Shown piece after piece: positions 53,890-64,000 of a stretch of 64,000 nucleotides of DNA. The number at the start of each line of letters is the position of its first letter. The stretch's first letter is position 1. The DNA is from Chrysomallon squamiferum (lineage: Eukaryota > Mollusca > Gastropoda > Neomphalida > Peltospiridae). The position numbers were made by a program, and so were the translations under genes. The stretch lies in contig CM022665.1 of NCBI GenBank assembly GCA_012295275.1, positions 7,180,976 to 7,244,975 of the forward strand, in the 5' to 3' direction. The notes beneath the pieces are model-generated. The model had not been told where the DNA came from. It saw only the letters and a list, made by a program, of their open reading frames with translations, and did no database searches.

Positions 53890-56800
53890 TTATCTGGTGA
53901 TGGTCTGCCTGTCTACAAGTTTTTTAAATATTCCATCAGGAATCTGCATGAGATTGTGGTAACTTCCTATCTCAGCAATGTGACCCTTGTCAATGACTGC
54001 GATCTGGTCAGCTGTTTTGATGGTGGAGAGACGATGTGCAATAGTTATCACTGTTCTGTTAACCATCAGACGTTCAAGAGCATCTTGAACTAGGTACTCA
54101 CTCTCTGCATCCAGGGCACTATAACAATAAGTCAGAGAAATTTACTTATCAGCTTTATAGAAATTTTATTGTGTAAGTAATCTGACTACTGTTACAGGTT
54201 AGTGACAGATAATGACTTTAACATAACTGTCCTGAGTAAAATGTAACTATTAGTATTTTATATATTATTTTTATATGCTTATATTTAGCGACTTAATGCA
54301 CCAGTACCTTTCAATCTGAAATACAGAAGCATACTTCAGTACTACTTTTAGTAATTAATATATATATATATATATATAATATATACCTGGTGGCTTCATC
54401 CAGAATCAAGATCTTTGGATTCTGTAAAAAACAAAAAATAAATTTAAAAAAATAAAAATAATAATAATAATGTTAACATTTTTATCTATTTCATTGTTAT
54501 AAATTTCATCATTTTAACATACGGTTACTGTAACAACATAATTTTGTTATTTTTTTTTCATTTAGCCCAAATTTCGTGAATTTAACATACGGTTACTGTA
54601 ACAACATAAATTTGTCTTTTTTTTTCGTTTAACCCAAATTTCTTAAACAAAATCTAAATAAAATTAACACAGAAATTCTATTAAAAATGGCCAACCGAAT
54701 TTTACATGATAGAAAGAAAAGAAAAGTCACCTTTAAAATGGCTCTTGCTATTGCTATTCTTTGTCTCTGACCACCTGAAAAATAACATGACCTTCAGTGC
54801 TACTCTGATAAACTTTATATATACTGACTGAAGAAACTCTCCTTTCAGCCAACAAAATAAGCCAATATTTATAACTGAACAATGTTTTTTTACTAATGTC
54901 AGATTTTGATAAAGTCTGCTAACTGAAAAATATTATATAGATTATTTGGTATATATTATTTTCTGAAAATAACTCTATAACAATGTAATTTAAATATAAA
55001 ACAATATTTATGACACTCAAATAGAGTCAGAGTCAAACAAAACACAGAAAGAAAAAAAAGAAAAAATTCCTACCTGACAAAAGAAGCCCTCTTTCTCCTA
55101 CCAGTGTGTTAAATCCGTTTGGAAATGCTTCCACAAATTCATAAGCATTGGCCTTCTTTGCTGCTTCAACAATCTGCTCAAATGTCACATTAGAAGGATC
55201 ATGGGACCCATAAGCAATATTATCCTTTATGGAGCATGAAAACAGCACTGGTTCCTGAACAAAATAAACATTATCATTATTATTATTATTAGGTTATATG
55301 CACTCACAAAATAATGTATAAAAATGTAATAATTTTATGAGAAACTCTACTGTTAAGAATGTTAAATCAGTTTCTTACACTCAAGTATTGATTTTTATAG
55401 TGAAGGAAATGGGGTTTTAGTATGTTATTTTATGTTGCTGATTTAATAACAGGATAGCTGGACCTGTAAAACAGCAAGTAAACATTCATGTTTGAAAATC
55501 TGATTAATACGGTTATCTGGGGAACTGGCTGCTTGTAAAACAAGATTTTACTTTGATTCAGAAATACAGAAGAATCACTTGATTTCTTAAACCATCTACC
55601 TGTCTGTAATTATTTTGATTCAAAGACTCTGAATGGATCAGAAGATCCATACAATTTATGTCTGGTAAGTAAAATGATGAAATAAATACCTGGCTGACAA
55701 CACCTATTTGATTTCTCAACCAAGTTGGATTCAAATCAGCGATGTCTTGTTCATCAAGTATCACATTACCTGTGTCACGTATCAAATAAAATATGTATTT
55801 ATCTTAGTAATTAAAACTTGAAAAAAAAAAAAAGTTATTTAAAAATGAAAGATGAAAACAGACATTCAGTAAAAGCATAATAAAAATGAATACTAATTTA
55901 TAAGAGAACTACAAAATAAATTATATTCATTTTAAGTAATATCTTCAGTTTCAAGTTACATTCTTTCTACCTGAATTGGGCTTTTGTGACATGAACAATG
56001 GCAATAGTTTATTAATGATACATTATCTCTATATACAGTTAAAACTCAAAGGGTGCAATGAAGGGGAATAAATCTACAAACTTATTATGCCTCTGTTTGT
56101 TGTGTAAGGTCAGGGACTGCACATATTATGTAACATAATTAAGGATAGTAATAGTACCATTTGTTGGATCATAGTATCTAAGTAACAATCCAGCAACTGT
56201 TGATTTCCCGGATCCACTTGACCCTACAACTGCTGTGACTGATCCAGCAGGCACTGTGAGGTTGAGATTACGAAATATCATCACATCAGAACGAGTGGGG
56301 TAATAGAAGCTGACATTTCTAAACTCTGCATTTCCTTGAACTGGCTCAGAGGGTGAAATTCCATCTAAAATTATTAAAAATACATGATTGTTATAATTAT
56401 TTTAGAAAGCACACAAACGTAATCACCACTTTAGATTCTACTTTATTAGACTAGCTGAAGCAGCAGGATCTAAAATGATAATAGGTTGGGGTTTTTTTAA
56501 TTTTTTTTAAACTAATAAAAATATTACTAGTTTTTAATTGGTCAATATGGAGAGTATAAAATTTCAAAGTAACTGATAATGACTCAGGTAATGTTTTATT
56601 CATTCTAATATCGATATTATACTGAAATATTTTCATTTCTCTAATCTTCCAAAAACAACAGTATTGTCAAACATTTTACTGTTTTCATTATTATTAATTT
56701 GTTTTTTGGGGGGAGGGGGGTATACCTGAGATAGGAATCTTTGGCTTCCTGTGAACCAATTCCCAAATTCTAGAACTGGCTCCTAATCCTCGCATAAGTT

Positions 56801-59800
56801 CTGTGTAAAATGAACTCAATCCTGGAAAAATAAAATTTTATGTCATAATTAAACATTTTCTTAGGGACATAAGAGGTTAAATCTGATAAGGACTGTGTAA
56901 CAAAATAGTGATTAACATAATAGTTTTAAGATTTTAAGACAGATTATTTCTGGAAGTAATTACTAGTCTTCCTAAGCATATTCAGACACAATAAAATTAA
57001 TATAACTGAATTTTTTTTAAATTAGATTTTGTGCTTATAACACAGTATATATTATTTCTGTATATTTTGTTATATGCTCAAAATATATTTTATCAGTGTT
57101 ACAAACAACTGAAATAAAGTGAAATCAGTTGTGTTTCTTTCTTATTAACAAAGCATGTTTACAAAAAGAAAATAATTATTTGAAAGTATACAAAATAATT
57201 TTTTGTAATTTATTCCAACAACCATGATAGCACTTCAGAATTTTTACATTTCCATGGTGATTTTATAAACTTCTGGCAACAGTCAGATATTTTTATTTTA
57301 ATACGTAGCAATGTAGCATTTAACAATATTTCATACCTCCAAATGAGATGCCTACATATGCAGCATACAGAAGGAAAGCAGAAAGTTCACCAACAGTTAT
57401 CTGAGATTCAGTCATCATCACACCACCATAATACAGAACTGACAGGACAATGACATTTCCTGACAAACCAGTCTGTAGAAGAAAACTAATCTAACAACAG
57501 TTATCTATTCCATCAAATAATTTACTTACTTTTGTCCACCCATTAAATGAAAAATTAATATGTGACTCACTAACTGAATACAAAGACCAGATTTTAATTT
57601 AAACAAAGAATACGCTTACTTGTTGTAAGAGGACATAAATGATAGCAATGAACTGTCATACATTTATAAAAATCATTAATGGAAATATGCCAATTATATT
57701 AAAGGATTTGTTTTTCATAATATGAAACAGCTGTTGATTATACATGTTATTCAGGTATAAAATTAGAAATGTATTAATACATTACTGGCTTACCGATCCC
57801 CAAAATATTCCTCTTGCCAAAGCCTCCTGATAGGACAGTTTTAACACGTGTGTCACTTTTTCATTGTAAGATGAAATTTCTTTTTCCTCATGAGCAAATG
57901 CACGCACAGTTCTGACATTTCCAATTCTTTCTTCTGCAAACTGAAATAAAATTTAAAAAAAAATCCTCATGATACTGTCCCTTTCTGTTTATTTACAGAA
58001 GTACCGAAAACACAGATCTGGGAAAGATTAATAATAATAACAACACAGATGGTTAATCGTATCTTCATTATCATATAAAATTTTCAAAAATTTCATTTAT
58101 CAGCTGTGTATTATCTCCCTTTCATTCCCACACAATCACAGTGTCTTACCTGTGTTGCATCAGCTAGTGAATCTTGAACTTTACGGGTTATTGACTTCAC
58201 GTATCGTCCATAGACCACAGATACTACAGCAATAGGAGGGACGATGGCCAAAGATATTGCTGCTAATTTTGGACAAACAAATATCTAAGAAAGAGAAAAA
58301 TGAAAAAAAAAAAATGTAAAAAAGTCTTACTTGTATACTATAACCAAATATATAAATAAAACAACAATAATAATTTTAAGAACAGAAAAGGGGATAAAAA
58401 TAATAATGATATATTTGATTATAATCAAAATCTTAAACTTTCATTAATTAACATTCCTGAAAATTATTTTTGTTGTTATAATTTAGTTATTACAATACAC
58501 ACACATTACTTAAAACTACATCTTTAAGAAACACATATCGCAGAAATCATGTAATAATAATAATACATCTGAATTTATCTGAACACTAATTGTATAATTG
58601 ACTGTCATATAATCAACTATTATGCAGGGGTTTTCTTTACTTATGTTAAAGGCAAGGTATGAATGAACATACAAGTCTGCACTGAGGTAATCAACAAACA
58701 TGACACTAACAGGTTTTTAATCACCTTTCCTATCATTAAGAAGTTCTGTGTTAACACAGAAATGTTATTTTATTTACCATCATAGAGATACCGCCAACAG
58801 CTGATATAGTTGACCGCAACCCATCAGAAATGTTCATTGTTACAGACTGGCCAAGCAGGGAAGTGTCTGTGGATAATCTGTTTATGAGTTCTCCTGTTTT
58901 TGTTTTATCAAAAAAGGCTATCTCCTGTCTAATAATGGAACCAAACAAGTTCTCTCTCAGTCTTTTAACTATATTTTGTCCAGCTACTTGCATCAAGTAT
59001 ACACGTCCAAAATTTGCCACAGCTCCGACAATAAAGATGACCATTAGTGCTTTGCATACAGTAGCAAGATGCTCAACCATTTTGCCATCTTGTGAAGCCG
59101 AAGATATAATATCTATAACTTTTCCCATGCAAAATGGAATTGCAATTGTCACAGAACTTGAAATAAAAAGTAACGAAACAGCACCTAAAATATAAAACAA
59201 TCAAATACAAATTAGTCAAGAAATGCCTGTTTTATCACAGCAAGAGTAAGCTGGTAAGTATAAAATGGTAAATGAATTACTTTTTATTTATTTATTTATT
59301 TATTATTATTACAGCCTCCTATATAAATTCCTGTCTGCAAAAATCATCTGTTCATAATGATGTCAGAATTTGTATGTATGTGTTTTTGAATGTATGTAAG
59401 TACTAAGGTATTTATGTGCATGTGATGTGAATGTTTTTTTAACTGATCTAACACAAATTTATGAAACAAATAAAATGTATGCATTATTTTATTTGTTTAT
59501 ATATATATTATAATAATTATTTTATTTTATTTTCTTTACTTTAACTGCTAATTCAACAGTGAATACCTGCTATCTTATATCGTTCAGGTTTAGCCAAAAC
59601 GAAAAGTCGTTTGATATCCCAGACTTTTGGTGTGACTTTTGGAGTTACTGTTTTAGCTGCACCGGATTCTGGACTTAACTTAACGTTAAGATGTTCAACC
59701 TTTATACTGGAGTTTTGTTTTGTACGTTTTACCACGCGAAAACTTCGATGTAATGAGAAATTTGCTGCGTATTTTTTACATAGGTTTAATTTTCTATGTG

Positions 59801-59960
59801 ACCCTACAAATGGCCATGACAGGGTCAGTTCATTTTTACATGAGTGTCCGAAAGATCGCCAACGTGACACGGTCTGATGCACGACCGTGACCTTACGAAC
59901 GTTGAGAAAACTAAAACGGCATGCACCATCAATGCAGTGAAATAACTTTAGTCCTAACAT
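53890..59960 (-). CDS. ABCB10: ABCB10, mitochondrial inner-membrane ABC half-transporter, 12 exons
   Basis: ABCB10 is a homodimeric exporter of the mitochondrial inner membrane needed for haem synthesis and protection from oxidative stress. Exons: 59960-59567, 59184-58778, 58284-58150, 57940-57794, 57472-57337, 56821-56726, 56364-56158, 55769-55690, 55254-55074, 54774-54731, 54421-54387 and 54118-53890. All are in phase, giving about 696 aa (human 738). The first about 100 residues are rich in Arg/Lys, Ser and hydrophobics with almost no acids early on, as in a mitochondrial presequence. The transmembrane half shows [30 protein letters not shown] and [19 protein letters not shown]. The ATPase domain has Walker [10 protein letters not shown] (486-494), Q-loop VVSQ (to 534), signature LSGGQRQ (from 593), Walker [10 protein letters not shown] (613-621) and H-loop His649. 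All catalytic residues are intact. ABCB8 is the nearest alternative but fits the N-terminal half less well. Confidence 0.94.
54361..54384. repeat. (AT)n tract directly next to an ABCB10 splice donor
   Basis: An AT repeat lies immediately intronic to the exon 11 donor of ABCB10 (minus-strand GTATAT at 54386 downward), so repeat-length changes would alter the donor's flank. Confidence 0.85.
54513..54648. repeat. Tandem duplication of about 68 bp in ABCB10 intron 10
   Basis: Two adjacent copies begin at 54513 and 54581. Each starts TTTAACATACGGTTACTGTA, continues through ACAACATAA and a T run, then TTTARCCCAAATTTC. They differ at only a few positions. The unit contains the short palindrome GTTACTGTAAC. 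Confidence 0.8.
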
Positions 59961-61459
59961 AATGCATTTAGCGAAATACAGTCAGTTGATCTAAATTATA
60001 TCCACAAAATGCATGTCACCACGTAAGCATGATACTCTACATCGAAGTATTAACTCTGTTAATATCCGGTTTTTCCCAACAGAATATTGCAACATGCAGT
60101 AGTCTCAATCATGTGATAGGATACTCTTACGGAAGTTCTTCTTTGTTGCGGTGGACCTAAAATGCGGATGTAATTTACATTTATTAAAACTTTTCTATCA
60201 ATAACTTTGCTTTTACAGTTATATCAAATTTATTACTATATATTTTGCATTTAATTAATTAATTAATTAGTTTCATATCTTGTTTATGAAAATGAAATAT
60301 AGTGACAGTTATTCAATTTTAATTTATTTCTTATTCTGATATTGATTAACGAACTTTCACGAGGAAAGACGTTAAAATTAACTGAAATAGGTTAGATTAT
60401 GAATTTTTTCTTTCTTTCTTTTTCATTTTATTTCCTTTGAATCTAGCCAATTCCTATCAGCTCATTAAATACAACAAATTTTATTCACTCACCATTTTTG
60501 GAGATTTGTTTCCGATCGTATGGAAAATGTATTTATTATTATTATTTTTTAAATATTTGATATTTCTCACCTGTTTTTCTTAATATAGCATATGGTAGTC
60601 CAAAAGGGAGCTTTTAGTCTCCAAGAGAGTTTGCTCATAAGATAATTTGTGTTTCTATATTTTTTATTTGTGTATGACTGTATATATATTTGTATTTCTG
60701 TAAATTTGATGTGCATGTGTCTCTGTATTTCATATATTTATGGAACTAGTTTCATATTTATGTGACTGTTTTGCCTATCTGGTTCTGTGTGCATGTATTT
60801 GACTGATTTGATTTTGCACGTAAACAAATAGTATTCCCCTAATTGTTGTTGGTTTTGACTTTCTTCACTGTTGCATGCATTTGTTTTTACGGGCAAACCT
60901 TGCGCTGGTTAACATTGAAAAATTGTTGTTACGGTCATTATCTGTTAAAATGCAACCAAGAAAAAAAAAAAAATAATAATAATAAAATTGAAGACAGTAT
61001 CAATCGTCTCTATAACTAAGATCAATTCAGAATTTGTTTTTCTAAATATCCAAACTTGTGAATAACCTTTCGTCATCTGTTTCGTTTACGTTCACATCTT
61101 CAAACTGCCGAAAATGGATCGTTTCTTTCATATTCCGCTGAGTTTGAAAACGCTTTTTGTTGCTACATTCCTGATCAGCTGAAGTACCATTTGAACATAC
61201 AGACAAATAATTAGGATATATTTATAAATTGAAATAAGCGTCATTTCAAAACGGTTCATTCTCGAGAGAAGTGCCTGCAGTAAGCATTAATTTGTTTCAG
61301 ATTAAATAAGTGACTGTTAATACCCATGTATGACGTAAAGAACAAGAGTTCGTCAGACTGAGTCGAGCCAGACTTTTTCACTGGGGTGATTCTGAAAACA
61401 GTTGTTATAAATTAATAGGGCGATAATGTTTAAATGACTATCGAATATATGTATGTTTT

Positions 61460-61520
61460 TGTGTGTCTGTGTGTGTGTGTATGTATGTATGTATGTATGT
61501 ATGTATGTATGTGTGGGTGT
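61460..61520. repeat. (GT)n(GTAT)n microsatellite
   Basis: GT dinucleotides pass into about nine GTAT units. Confidence 0.95.
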
Positions 61521-61823
61521 GGTATCCTCAGACTACAAAGTATTTATATCTTAGTGTATATATAAATACAGTGACATCTCAACTACAGGCTAAACTTTAG
61601 CTTCCGTGAACATTTTTTTTCTTGAGATTTCATTCAAAGCAAAGATTCATCTCAACAAACAAAACATTAAGTTAGACGTAAAAAATATAATTCTGTATGC
61701 TTCACCAAAAGTACATATAGTAAAATACTAACTGATATTAACAATTTACTAATAATACAGTAATTAAAAATAAAAAATAAAATTATTTACAAATGAAGTT
61801 CCTGTGATGTAGATTAGTAAAAC

Positions 61824-61824
<1 letters not shown>

Positions 61825-61882
<58 letters not shown>
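61825..61882. repeat. (AAT)n microsatellite
   Basis: About 19 uninterrupted AAT units, directly followed by a stretch beginning near 61899 (AGGACAGTCCAAAAAGTAGC) that may be the edge of an unidentified repeat. Confidence 0.95.
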
Positions 61883-61883
<1 letters not shown>

Positions 61884-63528
61884 TAACATTATTATTAGGA
61901 CAGTCCAAAAAGTAGCCGGTCACTTAGTACTGTAAAAGCTTTCATTTGAAAGCTTTCCTTTCCACGCTAGAGGAGAAACTGACAAAGAAGGCGGTTAGTT
62001 CCTTGGATCCATTTCATTGTTTTCGTCCTAATTTTTATAAAATTCATACTTCTATTTATTTAGTGTCATCATCTACACAGCAACCTGTCTGCCTTTTTCT
62101 GTGAAAGGAACGTGTCTGTTGTTGATTGATATAGAGAGACGTGAATAATTTCCCATGTTTTTGCCAAGAAAATTGGTTGATATATAGCTGCCAGGATGAG
62201 GCACAACGCCCACCTTTGCATAGGGCGTTTCCGCCCTTCAGTATAAACATCTTGCCCCATAAAATTGCATAAGATATAGTGTATATCATATATCTTTCAT
62301 AAACTGTGAAAACTGTTAAAACTAATAATTATATGGACAATTATCATTTTAATTCTGTTACATGTTTACAATATCTAGATAATATCCCTTACTATAGGAA
62401 TGTGCTAAAATCTGTATTTTGAAAAAGTTGAAGATAATGTTTTTACGTTTATACTCGTCAGTTATTTTTGTTATTTGTTATTATTAACTGTAGCAACACA
62501 CACACTCACGCACACACACACACAAATAATAATAATAATAATTTTTAAAAATAATAATAAAAGAAACACTATAATAATGTTATGAAGACTTTATTTGCAA
62601 AAGGACTTACAGATTAAGAATCATTTTTAAAGAAAACGCAGGCCCTTTTTCTTTATTAAACGCCTAAACCTAGGCCTTTTGCTCCATAGATTTGCGTAAA
62701 TTACAGTGTATATAGACAGAAAGACAGACAGACAGCTAGATAGGAGACAGACACACACAAAGAGAGAGAAAGATAGAGAGGGTGTTGTTTGCAGATAATA
62801 GTAGGAAGGATATATACACATCAATATAAGAACCACAGCAAATTAGACTGATGTTAGTTTCGTTAAATTTATTTTTTTTTTTTTTTCTTTATTATCTTTA
62901 TCTTGAACAATCTGTGATATTTTGAAGTCTGGTTGAGCTTCAGTAATTTGCCTTTTTCTTTGAGTTGCCTCTGAGTTCGTTTGAAGGAGGAATCTAATAT
63001 TTATTTCTTATCGTGTGGTTTTCCACCCTGTCTGAATCATTTATACCTATTTCGTAAATATAACAGCAACGACAACAAAAATAAATATAAGGACTGTAAC
63101 ACCGAAGGCCTACTGGAGACTGTGAAAATACCATCACAGCATTTAAGCAGACGATGGTAATCTGAGCCACGACAAGAGGGCAGCTCGCTTGTACAAAGCT
63201 TCCCGTGTGTTTGTAAAAGCTTGTAGTGGGAGACTGGGTTTATTACAGCCAACTGGCTCGTGTGCGGAACACAATGTTTACAAACAAAACCGGTGTACGG
63301 AATATAAAAGTGTACATCTCTGTCCATTGTAACCAGCACGTAGATACGTGTAAACACCAATTCCCTTCAGTGTAACTGATCGCATTGAAGAATCGGCGCT
63401 ACATTCGCCATCGTAAAAGAATGTTCTAGTCAAACGTAGGAAAGAGTGCTAGATATTAATTTCAGCCATGGCTGTAAGGTATAGCCTATATAAAATAGAA
63501 AATATTGTAAAAATATTACAAAAGATAC

Positions 63529-63588
63529 TTATCTCCCTCTCCCTCTATCCATCTCCCTCCCTCTCTCTCTCTCTCTATATATATATAA
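63529..63588. repeat. (CT)n-rich tract passing into (AT)n
   Basis: A pyrimidine-rich CTCCCTCTC-type run ends in a short perfect (CT)n and then (AT)n. Confidence 0.9.
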
Positions 63589-64000
63589 CTCATTATTGTT
63601 TAAATCAATTACTATTGTATATAATATAATATAAAACGTCGCAAGGTGCTTTAAAATGGTTTGACTTTCCGTGAAAACTATTATCTAAATTTAGACTGAA
63701 GATAATCTGGAAGCCTATTAGTTCTTTTTGATATTTTTTGATAAAACCTTAACTGCGAATTAAGTAGAAAATAGAAATTATGGTCCAGTGTTTTTTTTAA
63801 TATTGTTGTTGTTACTGCTGCTTTAATGGTCGTTGTTAATGTTTCCAAACCAATATGCTGATTTCAAATAATATCGTTTTATATAAAATGGACGAAATAC
63901 TTTGAAAGAGAAAAAACAAAAATAGCAACAAAAAGACGTGCGGAGCAAAAGATAAAACCTTGTAGGCAACTCTTATCCACTAGCCCTAAGTGATTTTTTC

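Larger units (their letters stand above)
59961..64000. other. Upstream of ABCB10; no gene supported to the window end
   Basis: The first about 200 bases hold the ABCB10 promoter or 5' UTR, with an E-box-like CATGTG near 60111. Beyond that I see only simple repeats and AT-rich sequence. A patch with higher GC at about 63100-63470 ends in a Kozak-like CAGCCATGGCTGTAAGGTAT (63463-63482), which could be a tiny first coding exon (M-A-V) of a plus-strand gene extending past the window. That is speculative. Confidence 0.4.

Noticed and set aside
58830-59195. Plus-strand ORF of 121 codons opposite ABCB10 exon 2
   Set aside because: It is the complement of a conserved transmembrane exon and has no independent evidence.
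63037-63360. Minus-strand ORF of 107 codons near the right edge
   Set aside because: No family resemblance and a low-complexity Leu-rich tail; kept as non-coding unless transcripts show otherwise.

Overview
The window is nuclear DNA from an intron-rich, AT-rich invertebrate animal. Seven protein-coding genes can be reconstructed exon by exon; every junction follows GT-AG except one AT-AC intron, and all reading phases close. Long introns, many (AAT)n, (AT)n and (CA)n microsatellites, a LINE remnant and several small DNA transposons fit a non-vertebrate metazoan, probably marine. That last point is inference; the sequence does not name the species.

Layout. A small uncharacterised gene (780-2105, minus) lies head to head with GPATCH2 (3477-7405, plus) across a compact putative promoter. 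About 7 kb without convincing genes follows. A 10-exon gene (14384-24243, minus) encodes a YeeE/YedE-family (sulfur transport) membrane protein, a family best known from prokaryotes; its largest intron holds a dead LINE split by a TIR element, plus a second MITE-like element. BRF1, a TFIIIB subunit (26212-42044, minus, 18 coding exons), comes next. Its third coding intron is a U12-type AT-AC intron, and its 5.15-kb fifth intron contains a complete BTB-BACK-PHR gene (BTBD3/6 type, 36175-37882) on the opposite strand. A BTB-BACK-Kelch gene (44895-48579, plus) follows, with an 8-bp-TSD hAT-type element in its intron. It converges on ABCB10 (53890-59960, minus, 12 exons), a mitochondrial inner-membrane ABC half-transporter. 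The last 4 kb shows only simple repeats and no gene I can support.

The genes do not form one pathway. They are ordinary housekeeping functions (Pol III transcription, RNA processing, ubiquitin-ligase adaptors, mitochondrial transport) plus one phylogenetically unusual transporter. The most notable signals are the metazoan YeeE/YedE gene, the U12 AT-AC intron with its 32-nt following exon, the gene-within-gene at BRF1, and the nested transposons.
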